Shown here: in pieces, positions 1 through 7,949 of the stretch | How positions within the stretch are numbered: the first letter of the stretch is position 1 | Layout of the letters: every line of letters starts with the position of its first letter | Source: a bacterium | GTDB taxonomy: Bacteria > Acidobacteriota > Thermoanaerobaculia > Multivoradales > J023 | Direction of reading: 5' to 3' | DNA: 44,492 nucleotides | Assembly: GCA_024226315.1 (NCBI GenBank) | Contig: JAAELT010000098.1 | Location: forward strand, 1-44,492 | Position numbers and translations under genes: made by a program | Notes under the pieces: generated by a model | The model's database searches: none | What the model was told of the DNA's origin: nothing | The model's input: the letters and a program-made list of their open reading frames with translations, nothing else

Positions 1-90
1 ACTGCAGTACGCGGCAAGCGACGCAGGCCGAGCCAGTACACGATTGCCTCCAAGACTCGCATCATCTCTCTCTCCTCTCGAGGAGGCTGC

Positions 91-136
91 GACCGGCAAA
101 TCTAGTTGTCGCTGACCGGCAAATCTAATTGTCGCT
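91..136. repeat. Two tandem 23-bp direct repeats
   Basis: Units at 91-113 and 114-136 are identical except for one base (tctagttg versus tctaattg). They lie about 180 bp before the partition genes. They could be a binding site of the replicon. They could also be a remnant of an insertion-sequence end, since IS21-family termini carry similar short repeats, but no transposase is visible. The remaining bases of 1-240 show no gene. Confidence 0.6.
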
Positions 137-240
137 GAACACGTAGAGGCGCGTGGCGCGGATCGGCGATGTCTTGGCCCCGTGAGAGGTCGGCCCGGGA
201 GTGGAGGAGATTGGACGGCCAGTCGAGATCGAGGTTCGAG

Positions 241-290
241 TAGCGAGGCGATGCGTAGCGATGCGATGCGTGGCGTGGCGTGGCGTAGCG
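241..290. promoter_or_regulatory. Array of ten 5-bp units ending in GCG; candidate partition site/operator
   Basis: From 241 to 290 the sequence is ten uninterrupted pentamers, all ending in gcg: tagcg, aggcg, atgcg, tagcg, atgcg, atgcg, tggcg three times, tagcg. The array stops 26 bases before the parA start codon. In partition systems that pair a ParA with a ribbon-helix-helix protein, the centromere and operator are often short direct repeats just upstream of parA, so this is the natural candidate. The periodicity is seen directly; the function is inferred. Confidence 0.45.
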
Positions 291-316
291 AGGATGGAGG
301 AATCGGAGAGCATGAA

Positions 317-955
317 ATGACGAGACGGATCCTGGTTCACAACCCCAAGGGCGGCGTCGGCAAGACGGTGGTGGTGGCACTGGCCGCGGAATGGTTTCTT
401 CACCGCGGCCGCACGGTGAATCTGATCGACGCGGACGGCAATCACAGCTGCCAGGAGTGGGTCGACAACAACCGCGAGGAAGGGCGTGAGATCTCGACAC
501 CGGTCGATGCCGATGTCGAGATCGTCGACACCAAGGGGGTTCCCGGCAGCGCGGTGCCGTTCCTGCGGGGAAGCGATCTGATCCTCACACCGTTTCAGCT
601 CTACGGTTACGACGTCAGCGAAGTGATCGAGATGTTCGACGCACTCCCCGCCGAGCTCCGCCGGCGGGTCGGGTTCATTCCGAACCGGGTGCGGGCGATG
701 GGCCTGACGCGCGAGCAGGCCGAGGGCTTCGAGCAGATCGAGAGCCTGATCCGGCAGGAAGGAGTTGGACGACTGCTGCCCGGGCTCGTCGACCGCGTGG
801 CGGTCTACCCGGACCTGTTCAACGGCTCACCGGTCAACTTCTTCGAGCGGCCGGCCGAGAGCGGCAAGAGCGTCGCCAACGCACAGCAGGAATCAGCGGA
901 GCTGTTCCGGCAGGCCGAGAGGATTCTCGGGCTCGATGCTGGTGCGCCGCGATGA
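317..955 (+). CDS. parA: ParA-family partition ATPase
   Basis: A 212-residue ATPase of the ParA/MinD type, which moves plasmid or chromosome DNA by patterning on the nucleoid. The deviant Walker A motif KGGVGKT is at residues 11-17, a DADGNHS stretch follows, and a hydrophobic strand ending in DTKG (about residue 70) is the Walker B region. The ATG at 317 is chosen because GGAG lies 8 bases upstream and the P-loop then sits at the usual distance from the N-terminus; the frame is open further upstream, but that part is the repeat array. There is no N-terminal helix-turn-helix, so it is the short ParA type normally partnered by a small DNA-binding protein. Its stop overlaps the next start (ATGA). 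Confidence 0.85.
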   Translation: MTRRILVHNPKGGVGKTVVVALAAEWFLHRGRTVNLIDADGNHSCQEWVDNNREEGREISTPVDADVEIVDTKGVPGSAVPFLRGSDLILTPFQLYGYDVSEVIEMFDALPAELRRRVGFIPNRVRAMGLTREQAEGFEQIESLIRQEGVGRLLPGLVDRVAVYPDLFNGSPVNFFERPAESGKSVANAQQESAELFRQAERILGLDAGAPR

Positions 956-1356
956 AGAATCTGGTCAGCCGTAGGAGGCTCGCCTACGACACCGTCGCTG
1001 ATGAAGCGCCGCCGCCGCAATCGCGCCCTGGCGCCGGCGCTTCGGCCGGACAACGGATCAACCCGACCGTGAGTGCCGCCGTGATCGCCGAGGCGCGCAA
1101 TGCGCTCGACGCCGCGCACACCAGCGGCGACTATCGCTTCCAGAGCGTCGGGGACCTGATCCGCGCGGCGCTTCGAGCCCACGCCGAAGGGCTGCGACTG
1201 ACGCAGCAGGCCAGGGGCGGACGCAAGAAACGCCACACCGTCGAGCTGCCGGCGGAGCTGCTCGGGCACTACGAAGCTCTGCCGAGCCGCAGCCGGGGCG
1301 TGATCATCGAAAGAGCGCTGCTGTCGTTTCTGGCTCAGGGGTTCGAGCGAGGGTAG
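952..1356 (+). CDS. Small basic protein, probable ribbon-helix-helix partner of ParA
   Basis: A 134-residue protein whose ATG overlaps the parA stop by 4 bp, implying translational coupling. It has a basic start, a helical middle (about residues 37-85) and a C-terminal stretch RKKRHTVELPAELL followed by helices (about 91-131). Strand-then-two-helices is the pattern of ribbon-helix-helix DNA-binding proteins. In short-ParA operons the second gene encodes the centromere-binding protein, so a ParG-like or ParB-analogue role fits. No ParB nuclease or HTH motif is visible. The family call rests on context and predicted fold only. Confidence 0.6.
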   Translation: MKNLVSRRRLAYDTVADEAPPPQSRPGAGASAGQRINPTVSAAVIAEARNALDAAHTSGDYRFQSVGDLIRAALRAHAEGLRLTQQARGGRKKRHTVELPAELLGHYEALPSRSRGVIIERALLSFLAQGFERG

Positions 1357-1552
1357 GCACGCCGACTCGAAGGCAGGGGGAAGGCGGCGCCACCGGCGCT
1401 TCCCGAAGAGAGGCAGCCCGAGGAGAGGCAGCCGTGACGCACGGTCCGACAAACGGCCCGCCCCGGCGAGGCGACGTCTTGAAAGGGCTCGACTCCAAGT
1501 ACTCCGAGCCCCGCCGGGGCGGGAACGAATCAGGTAGGGCAGCGGTATCGAG

Positions 1553-1924
1553 TCAGCTCGGATCCCGCGGGGTTGCGAAAGGCCCGTCGCGATAACGCCG
1601 TCCGCGCTCGCCGGCGAGGTCACCGAGCGGCCCTTCACGCGTCATGATGCCGAGGATCTCGTCGCCGGCCGCTTTTTCGACCGCAGGGTAGGCGGCCTGA
1701 GAAGCCAGGGTGCTGCCGGTCTGGGAATCGACGATCCCCGCTCTTTGGGCCGCTGGAAGCCCGGCGAGAGACGCCTCGGCCTCAGACCAGCTCCCGTGGT
1801 ACGTCGCGGTCAATGTGTACCTGAGAGCGATGTAGCGACGTGAGGCGTCCGGCACCTCGCGGGGTTGGGCCGGCGTGTCGGTTGCTTGGTTCACGAGCTG
1901 GTCGGGTTGTTCATGACCTGTCAT
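1553..1924 (-). CDS. Hypothetical protein, 123 aa
   Basis: Function not recognised. A good Shine-Dalgarno (GAGGAGG) lies just before the ATG at 1924. The N-terminus is polar and rich in Q and P, followed by a compact region with ASRRYIALRYTLT and an Ala-rich helix. There is no signal peptide, membrane segment or cysteine cluster. A GC-rich inverted repeat at 1508-1520 lies about 35 bp beyond the stop and may end transcription. The interval 1357-1552 between this gene and the partition pair has no other feature apart from two copies of gagaggcagcc near 1410-1430. Confidence 0.6.
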   Translation of the reverse strand: MTGHEQPDQLVNQATDTPAQPREVPDASRRYIALRYTLTATYHGSWSEAEASLAGLPAAQRAGIVDSQTGSTLASQAAYPAVEKAAGDEILGIMTREGPLGDLAGERGRRYRDGPFATPRDPS

Positions 1925-1959
1925 TGGAGTCCTCCTCGGGAGTCAAGTCGGGGGCGTTC

Positions 1960-2475
1960 TCACGAGTCCCACCACGGGTCTTCGGACGGCGGATTCCGCG
2001 GATGCTCGGCGTCCAGCCTATGGAGAACCTTGGCGTAGTTCACCGCCACGTCGAGGAGCTCTCGAGCGTGTTGCCCGCCGTCGGCCGCCTTCAGGGCGGC
2101 CTCGTCCAGGAGCAGAAGGGCGGCCAACTCGGCAGCGTGCTCACGGAGGCAGCTCACGCATAGTGGATCGGCCATGTGATAGCCGGCAAATCGGCCCGGG
2201 AGGTGATCGCCACAGTTGGCGCAAGTCGCGGACGAGCGCAGACGAAGTCGAACCGAGCCGTTGGGTCGCGACGCGGAGGCGGCTTCGGCGAGCTCCGGGG
2301 CGGCAGCCTCGAAGCAACGATCACACATGGGCTCGCTGTAGTAGTGGCCGACGAAGCGCTTGACCACGGTGGTTCCGCAGCCGGCCGCGCACTCGCCGGG
2401 AGTCTTGAGTAGTTGATAGCTGTACAAAACCCGTCGGTTCCTTACAGACGCTCTCTCCAAAGAAAACGCTAGCAC
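1960..2475 (-). CDS. Cysteine-rich (zinc-finger-like) hypothetical protein
   Basis: A 171-residue protein with two similar halves. Each has a first Cys pair, a Gly-His/Tyr-Tyr region ending in PxC, and a second CxxC: CAAGC...MCDRC, then CANC...LCVSC. This suggests two zinc-binding knuckles followed by an Ala/Leu-rich helical tail. The 150-aa protein at 14445 has the same CxxC...CxxC-plus-helix layout, so they may be distant relatives. The annotated start is GTG at 2475, which lacks a clear ribosome site. A TTG about 17 codons downstream, with AAGGA before it, is an alternative. Function unknown; nucleic-acid or protein binding is plausible. Confidence 0.6.
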   Translation of the reverse strand: MLAFSLERASVRNRRVLYSYQLLKTPGECAAGCGTTVVKRFVGHYYSEPMCDRCFEAAAPELAEAASASRPNGSVRLRLRSSATCANCGDHLPGRFAGYHMADPLCVSCLREHAAELAALLLLDEAALKAADGGQHARELLDVAVNYAKVLHRLDAEHPRNPPSEDPWWDS

Positions 2476-2928
2476 GGGAAGCGCCTATAGAGAATTTTGC
2501 AGGTCGCACGTCGGCCTGAGCCAACCGACCGGTCAACTAATCCTGCCCGTCGAGCGAAAAACCATATATGTGTGGCCTCGATGGCCCGCGATTGTTTCAG
2601 ATCGTCAAGACCAAAAGATTTAATCCGCAGAAGTGTACAACTTCACCTACCGACCGGTTAAGCAATATCGTCTTTGCGACGGAACGTGGAGTGCCAATCC
2701 AGGTGACGCGCGCTTCCGTAGCGGAGGTAAGGCATGCGCATCAGCACGGGTCTGAAGTCGGGCAGCGGCCCATACGTCACGCCGCAGGGCTGAAAATCGG
2801 GGGAGACAGAGGGAATGCGCTTCCGCCTTCCCTCTGCTCCCGGCTAGAATCCGTCTTGCCGAAGCCATGAAGTAGAGGACTTGACTGCCCTCTCTCGCCG
2901 AAACACCCGTCTGCCGAAAGGAATTGAC
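2476..2928. other. Intergenic region without a recognisable gene
   Basis: A divergent intergenic stretch between the cysteine-rich gene and the TPR gene. It is less G+C-rich than its surroundings near 2540-2690. It contains two copies of the short motif cgaccggt (near 2526 and 2651), the first part of a palindrome; these could be operator half sites but are short. Open frames here have no convincing coding character. Confidence 0.4.
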
Positions 2929-4071
2929 GTGCCACTCACCAAGGCGTACGCCCAAGATCTCCTCCGGAAGCGGCCCCGAGAGACCACAGTTCTGCTCCTG
3001 GAACGGAAATACTGGGACCTGACCTTTCTTCAGGTGTATCTCGATGAGTGTGACCGGGTTGTGTTCGACGACGATCCGAAGGCGGGCCTCGAGCTCGCCG
3101 AGGCGGCGCCGAAGCTGGCGCTCATGATTCCGAAGAGGCGTCCGTTCGAATGGCAGCAGCACGCGAGCAATGCCGAGAAACAGCTTCTTCGAGAGCTGCT
3201 GATGACGAGCCACGCCGTTCTCGGCGGAGCCTATCGAGCGCTCGGGCGGTTCGAGGATGCGGAGAAGGCGTATGCCGTGGCCTGTGAGATCTGCGACAGT
3301 GGCCCGATCAGCCCCATGGCCAAGGCCAATCTGTACAAGCGAATGTCGAAGCTGAGAAGCGGCCAGCGACGGTTCGACGAGGCTCTCGAGCTGGTCGACT
3401 ACGCGGTCGAGGTCTACCGGGACGAAGACCCCGTGATCTATGCCGACGCTCTCAACACCAAGGGCTATATTCTCGGCGAGAGCAAACGGAACTCGGAGGC
3501 CCTCCAATGCTTCGGTCAGGCACTGAAGCTGTCGAGACCGACTCGTAAGAATTCCTCGCTGGCGAAAGGCAACTTTCACAGCATTGTCCACAATCTCGCT
3601 GCGGCCAGCTCTGAAGGCTGCTCCGACAAGGACGCCATCCGGGCTCTTCGCTACGTCAGAATCGCCAAGCGCTTCCTCGCCAAGAAGAGGAACAGCGTGG
3701 CCAAGCAGAAGCTCGCTTGGGTCGAAGGGCGGATCACCGCGACACTGGGATCGACCAGATATGCCGAGCGGCTTCTCCTTCGCACGTTGAAAGCGTTCTT
3801 GAAGCTCGGCGCGCCGTTCGAAGCCGCCCTCGTCGGACTGGAAGTTTCCGTGATCTACTTGCAGGAGGGTCAATGGACCAAGCTGAGGGAGCTCGCCGAG
3901 GACACGTACAAGAGATTCCGTGAGCTGTCCGCCGACAAGGAAGCCGTCGCAACCCTCAAGCTCTGGGTGGAGGGAGCGAAGAAGCGGACCCTGAGTGAAG
4001 CGAGCATCTCGAGCGCCTTGAGCGCGATCGAGAAGAGAATCGTTCTGGGGACGACTCAGCGCCAGACATAG
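2929..4071 (+). CDS. TPR-like helical repeat protein
   Basis: A protein of about 380 residues made of helix-turn-helix repeats of TPR type: ALGRFEDAEKAYAVA, SGQRRFDEALELVDYAV and SKRNSEALQCFGQAL mark at least three clear units around residues 110-230, and the rest continues as helical repeats. The GTG at 2929 is preferred because AAAGGA lies 6 bases upstream. A longer reading from TTG at 2881 is possible but its ribosome site is too close. No signal peptide or enzyme domain is visible, so it is probably cytoplasmic and binds other proteins. Similar stand-alone TPR proteins occur in many Acidobacteriota (from memory). It sits next to the plasmid-type origin; a role in replication is not implied by its sequence. 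Confidence 0.75.
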   Translation: MPLTKAYAQDLLRKRPRETTVLLLERKYWDLTFLQVYLDECDRVVFDDDPKAGLELAEAAPKLALMIPKRRPFEWQQHASNAEKQLLRELLMTSHAVLGGAYRALGRFEDAEKAYAVACEICDSGPISPMAKANLYKRMSKLRSGQRRFDEALELVDYAVEVYRDEDPVIYADALNTKGYILGESKRNSEALQCFGQALKLSRPTRKNSSLAKGNFHSIVHNLAAASSEGCSDKDAIRALRYVRIAKRFLAKKRNSVAKQKLAWVEGRITATLGSTRYAERLLLRTLKAFLKLGAPFEAALVGLEVSVIYLQEGQWTKLRELAEDTYKRFRELSADKEAVATLKLWVEGAKKRTLSEASISSALSAIEKRIVLGTTQRQT

Positions 4072-4453
4072 GCGAGTCCCGGCCAAGCGGGCTACAGCAG
4101 ATCTCCTCGCCGACGAGCCGCCCGAGCCACGAGGGCGGTTCCGGCCGGTCCACCGGCAGCGCGCTAGCTGTCGCCCCAGGCTCCCGCCCAGCTCTTCTCA
4201 CGCCCTCCCCGTTATCCCCGCGGCCACCTTCGCGCTCTCGGACGCTTCGCCCGGCTCCACCGTCCCAGGCGCGCCCTAGCCAGTCCTCCGCTCCGATCCG
4301 GCGCCGGAGTCAGGCCTCGAGGCGAATGCCGCATCTGGGCCGGCAATCGAACTCCCGGAGTGCAGACGCGCCGAGACCACCGCGATCCTGCGAAGCAGGG
4401 AGCGTCGTCCCTGAGCCGCCGCCACCGTTGCCGCCCCGTCCTCTTACTCCTGC

Positions 4454-4480
4454 CTATTCCTGCTATTCCTGCTATTCCTG
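4454..4480. repeat. Three tandem 9-bp repeats (ctattcctg)
   Basis: Exact copies at 4454-4462, 4463-4471 and 4472-4480, preceded by a degenerate copy (ttactcctg, 4444-4452). They are less G+C-rich than the flanks and adjoin the iterons, so they may be part of the melting region of the origin. Confidence 0.75.
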
Positions 4481-4496
4481 CATGTATGAGGTGCGT

Positions 4497-4588
4497 GGGG
4501 GTACAGATGTACGATTCCAGGGGTGCAGATGTACGATTCCAGGGGTGCAGATGTACGTTTCCAGGGGGTATAGATGTACGATCGTCCA
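4497..4588. repeat. Four tandem iterons of about 22 bp
   Basis: Units begin at 4497, 4520, 4542 and 4564. Each reads gggg, then t(g/a)(c/t)agatgtacg, then attcca or a variant. Units two and three differ at one base; units one and four carry an extra g, and unit four diverges at its end. Length and spacing (two helical turns) fit binding sites for a plasmid Rep protein. Lack of unique spacers excludes a CRISPR array. Confidence 0.8.
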
Positions 4589-4831
4589 CAGGGTTTTCCA
4601 CAGACTTTTCCGCAGAGCCTCTCACAGCCCGAGCGCACAGACCCTGGCCGCACGCTCAGCTGGTTCGGCGCGTGACGAAATGTGCCGGCGGCCCGCGAGG
4701 CTGCAAGCGCGAGATGGCGACCGCCTCCGTCACCGGCGAGTCCGGAGACCGGGACTAGCGAAGCAAGGAGCGACGGTTCCAAGCCGACGCGATCGAGTTG
4801 AGATCCCACCTCGCGGTTAGGAAACGGACGC

Positions 4832-6805
4832 CTACCATGCCGAGGTGTCCCCGGACTCAAAGCCATCAGCGAATATGGGACCCACCTGCGTCATCGCGAA
4901 CACACCACCTCCGCTGGTGCCAGCGTAGAGCAGCCTGGGCGTGAGCGGATCAATCGACACAGCCCCAACATAGCCGCGGGTCAGGCCGTTGTTGATGGCC
5001 CACCAAGTGGCGCCACCATCCGTACTCTTGAACACGCCGTCCCCGCCGGTGACGGCGTACAGGAACCTTGGCGTGTGCGGATCGATTGCCACAGCCCAGA
5101 CCGGGGTGTCGGGGAGGCCGTTGTTGATAGGCCACCAGTTGGCACCAGCATCCGTGCTCTTGAAGACGCCGTCGTCAGCTGCGGCGTAGAGGATGCTGGG
5201 TGTGAGCGGATCGACCGTGACAGCCGAGACACCGCTGGCGCCCAGGCCGTTGTTGATGGCACTCCAACTGACACCGCCGTCCGTGCTCTTGAAGACGCCG
5301 GCGCTTCCGGCGCTGGCATACAGGATATTGGGCGCCAGCGGATCGATCGCCACGGCCAGGACTTGGGTGTCGGTGAGCTCGTTGTCAAAGGCGGTCCAGC
5401 TGGCGCCACTGTCTGTGCTCTTGAAGACGCCATCATAGGTTCCAGCGTAGAGTGTGCTCGGGGAGACCGGATCGATCGCCACGGCCAGGACAGAGGTGCT
5501 GGTCAGACCGGTGTTGATGGCGCTCCAACTGGCGCCACTGTCGGTGCTCTTGAACACGCCGCCGCCGCGGGAGGTACCTGCGTAGAGTGTTGAGGGCGTC
5601 ACCGGATCGATCGTCACGGCAGTGACATAGGTGTTGGTCAAGCCGCTGCTTGAAGCGCTCCAACTGGCACCACTGTCAGTGCTCTTGAACACGCCGCCGG
5701 GTGAGACGCCGGCGTAGAGTGTGCTGGGCGCCTGCGGACGAATCGCCACGGCCCCGACGTACGTATTGCTCAGGCCGTTGTTGATGGCGCTCCAGTTCAA
5801 ACCACCGTCCGTGCTCCTGAAGACGCCGGCACGATGGGTGCCTACATACAGGGTGTCGGGCGTCATCGGATCGATCGCTAGAGCCCAGGCATCGATACCC
5901 TCGCTGGCGGTGGAGGTGAGGCCTTCGTTGATAATCATCCAGCTGAAACCGGCCTCCGTGCTCTTGAACACACCGCCGAATTCGGTGCCGGCGTACAGGA
6001 CGTCGGTCATGACCGGATCGATCGCCAGGGCAACAACAGGATCGAAGGACAGGCCGACGTTCATGGGGTCCCAGTCGCTGCCGTCAAAGGTCTTGTAGAT
6101 CCCTTCGCTGTCGGTACCGACGTAGAGGGTGCTGGGCGTGAGAGGATCGATGGCCAGACTCGTGACATTGGGGTCGAAGAGGCCAAAGGTGATGGCGCTC
6201 CAGGAAGCGCCGCCGTCTGTGCTCTTGAACATACCCTCGTCATCGGTGCCGGCGTAAAGGATGCTGGGCGTGAGCGGATCAGTCGCCAGGACCTGGATTC
6301 GGCTGGTGTTCAGGCCGTCGTTGATGGCGCTCCAGGAAGCGCCACCGTCCGTGCTCTTGAACACGCCGTCGTAGCTGCTACCAGCGTACAAGGTCGTCGG
6401 CGCCAGCGGATCGATCGCCAGGGTCAAGATACTGGTTCCGGCCAGGCCGTTGTTGACAGTGTTCCAGCTGGCACCACCGTCCGTGCTCTTGAACACGCCA
6501 CCCCAGGAGGTACCGGCATAGAGTGTGCTCGGCGTCACCGGATCGATCGCCAGAGCTCGGATCGTGCCGTCGGTCAGACCGGTGGCGCTCCAATCGGCGC
6601 CACTGTTCGTGCTCTTGAATACACCGCTGCCAGTCCCGGCGTAGAGGGTGCCGGGTGTCAGCGGATCGATCGCCAGGGCCCTGATGCGTCCACCGTAAGG
6701 GCCGTTGCAGGTCCACTCATCGATCCCGGCCTCCACTGAACCCGGGAGCAGCGATGCGAGGGCCAAGGTGATCAGGAAGATTCTGATCGCTGATATCGAA
6801 GACAT
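4832..6805 (-). CDS. Secreted beta-propeller protein with BNR/Asp-box repeats
   Basis: A 657-residue exported protein. Residues 1-26 are a signal peptide (hydrophobic core after MSSISAIR, cleavage near VEA). The rest is a tandem array of units of about 43 residues built on the pattern ALAIDPxTPxTLYAGT...GVFKSTDGGASW. Thirteen units carry a recognisable Asp-box-like motif (FKST-D-GG/SG-S-W), so one or two sortilin/VPS10-type beta-propellers are expected. The protein ends FADGFESGDTSAW directly before the stop; short tails of the FESGD...W kind are common on exported proteins of several environmental phyla and may act in sorting. The ribosome site GGGAGGAGAG precedes the ATG. There are no catalytic residues to assign; surface binding is likely. 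It is an unusual cargo between a plasmid origin and its initiator gene. Confidence 0.85.
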   Translation of the reverse strand: MSSISAIRIFLITLALASLLPGSVEAGIDEWTCNGPYGGRIRALAIDPLTPGTLYAGTGSGVFKSTNSGADWSATGLTDGTIRALAIDPVTPSTLYAGTSWGGVFKSTDGGASWNTVNNGLAGTSILTLAIDPLAPTTLYAGSSYDGVFKSTDGGASWSAINDGLNTSRIQVLATDPLTPSILYAGTDDEGMFKSTDGGASWSAITFGLFDPNVTSLAIDPLTPSTLYVGTDSEGIYKTFDGSDWDPMNVGLSFDPVVALAIDPVMTDVLYAGTEFGGVFKSTEAGFSWMIINEGLTSTASEGIDAWALAIDPMTPDTLYVGTHRAGVFRSTDGGLNWSAINNGLSNTYVGAVAIRPQAPSTLYAGVSPGGVFKSTDSGASWSASSSGLTNTYVTAVTIDPVTPSTLYAGTSRGGGVFKSTDSGASWSAINTGLTSTSVLAVAIDPVSPSTLYAGTYDGVFKSTDSGASWTAFDNELTDTQVLAVAIDPLAPNILYASAGSAGVFKSTDGGVSWSAINNGLGASGVSAVTVDPLTPSILYAAADDGVFKSTDAGANWWPINNGLPDTPVWAVAIDPHTPRFLYAVTGGDGVFKSTDGGATWWAINNGLTRGYVGAVSIDPLTPRLLYAGTSGGGVFAMTQVGPIFADGFESGDTSAW

Positions 6806-6952
6806 CGGACTCTCCTCCCTGTAGCGAAATTACCGACCGCCTTCGATCAGCATTACCAGGAAAGAGCAGATACCGACTACGCCCATTGGGGTAGTTCAGG
6901 ATGCCCGAACGGGTGGGCACGCCAGAGTCGCCGCCACAGATCAGAGCCCGGC

Positions 6953-7807
6953 CTACCGCCCCGGCAAACGCCACGGCTCGATCACTAGCCCCTCATACCC
7001 CGCCAGGAACCGAACCGGAAAACCTGGATAGGCAACACGCACCGAAGCGAGGATCCGCCCGAGCGACCTCTTGAGCTGCTTGCGATCACGATCGCAGCTC
7101 CCCAGGTGCTCGACCAGCGAGCCCCACGGAATCACGCTCGGCCGGCTCGCCGCGTAGCAGCGCCAGATCACCAGCGACGCGAAGTCCCAGGCCATCGGCT
7201 TGTCGTGGAAGCGCCGCAGCAGCTCGAGCGGCAGGGGGATGTGGCTCTCGCGCAAGTACCGATGGAAGCTGCGGCTGAGAACCAGTCCGTACCGCCCGGG
7301 CCGCACGATCCGCTCCTTGCCCCCAGGACCCGCCACCCTCATCTGGCGCCCTTCCGGCGGGCTCTCCGGGAACACCGTCCGCTCAATCGGCGGTGCATTG
7401 GTGATGTCGATCGCCGAGCCCGAGACCCGCACCTGAATCGTCAAGTTCGCGATCCGCTCGAGGCGCTCCTTGAAACGGCAGTAGTTGGCGCCGCTCGAGT
7501 TGAGCCGGAAGCACTGGAAGAAGTCCTTCAAGCTGTCGAAGAGGATGTAGCCGTCGCGGAAAGCCCGAGTCTGGATCCAGGCCAGAAGCGCCCGATCCGC
7601 GCCGAAAGGCAAGCTGACTGCCGGATTGACTGCCGCGAACGTCACCAGGATCTCATCCGTCTTGCCGATTCGCGCGCGGCGCTGCAGCGTCCTCGCCGCG
7701 GTGCGCTTGAGCGGCAGGGTGCACAGCAGCAGCCCCTTGGCCTGGATCAGGAGCTCCGAGCGCGAGAGGTGGGTCTCGCCAGGGTCCGGAAGAGTCAGTC
7801 TGCGCAA
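6953..7807 (-). CDS. repA: Plasmid replication initiator, RepA type
   Basis: A 284-residue protein whose C-terminal third resembles the RepA_C family of plasmid initiators. The key stretch runs from LVLSRSFHRYLRE through PLPLELLRRF, MAWDFASLVIWR and VIPWGSLVEHLG to a final VAYPGFPVRF and GLVIEPW. This is a winged-helix DNA-binding module that in relatives binds iterons and recruits host DnaA and helicase. The N-terminal half (about residues 20-130) would be the second winged helix used for dimerisation. The best start is TTG at 7807; no strong ribosome site is visible, so the true start could differ by some codons. The gene is divergent from traF across an inverted repeat, and the likely target origin is at 4442-4614. 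The family call is from memory of conserved motifs. Confidence 0.72.
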   Translation of the reverse strand: MRRLTLPDPGETHLSRSELLIQAKGLLLCTLPLKRTAARTLQRRARIGKTDEILVTFAAVNPAVSLPFGADRALLAWIQTRAFRDGYILFDSLKDFFQCFRLNSSGANYCRFKERLERIANLTIQVRVSGSAIDITNAPPIERTVFPESPPEGRQMRVAGPGGKERIVRPGRYGLVLSRSFHRYLRESHIPLPLELLRRFHDKPMAWDFASLVIWRCYAASRPSVIPWGSLVEHLGSCDRDRKQLKRSLGRILASVRVAYPGFPVRFLAGYEGLVIEPWRLPGR

Positions 7808-7870
7808 GGTCGAAGTCCGTGGTCGTTGGGCGCGGCCGATCGTAGCCCCGGATCGCCCCGCCGCTCCAGC

Positions 7871-7896
7871 TGTATTGAACCGATTCGTTCAATACA
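7871..7896. promoter_or_regulatory. Perfect 10-bp inverted repeat between repA and traF
   Basis: Arms tgtattgaac (7871-7880) and gttcaataca (7887-7896) are exact reverse complements separated by cgattc. The site is A+T-rich inside a G+C-rich region and lies 64 bp before repA and 54 bp before traF, which point away from each other. That position suits an operator for a dimeric repressor controlling replication and transfer together. There is no T-run, and with divergent genes a terminator is unlikely. Confidence 0.6.
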
Positions 7897-7949
7897 AGTG
7901 CAGAATTCGCTTGCTCTCCACTCGCCTCCTGGGGCACACTCGAGCCGAG

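Larger units (their letters stand above)
4442..4614. other. oriV: Candidate plasmid replication origin (iterons plus DnaA boxes)
   Basis: Three arrays lie end to end: 9-bp tandem repeats (4454-4480, with a degenerate unit before them), four 22-25 bp iterons (4497-4588), and three 12-bp units starting at 4582, 4594 and 4606. The middle 12-mer starts with TTTTCCACA, which fits the DnaA-box consensus TTWTNCACA; the outer ones (TCGTCCACA, TTTTCCGCA) deviate by one or two bases. Iterons next to DnaA boxes are the standard layout of Rep-dependent plasmid origins, and a RepA-like gene lies 2.3 kb away. The surrounding 4072-4831 has no convincing gene on either strand. Confidence 0.7.

Noticed and set aside
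2647..4086. A 479-codon minus-strand frame over the TPR gene
   Set aside because: It is a shadow of the plus-strand helical repeat gene; the plus strand has clear TPR pattern and a ribosome site.
4497..4588. Short direct repeats considered as a CRISPR array
   Set aside because: The units are directly adjacent with no unique spacers, and DnaA-like boxes follow; iterons explain them better.
4212..4866. Open frames on both strands through the origin region
   Set aside because: They are produced by the tandem repeats themselves, lack ribosome sites, and contain no recognisable domain.
4981..6716. Several 100-170 codon frames inside the propeller gene
   Set aside because: A repetitive gene gives repetitive open frames on other strands and frames; the signal peptide and Asp-box units fix the true one.
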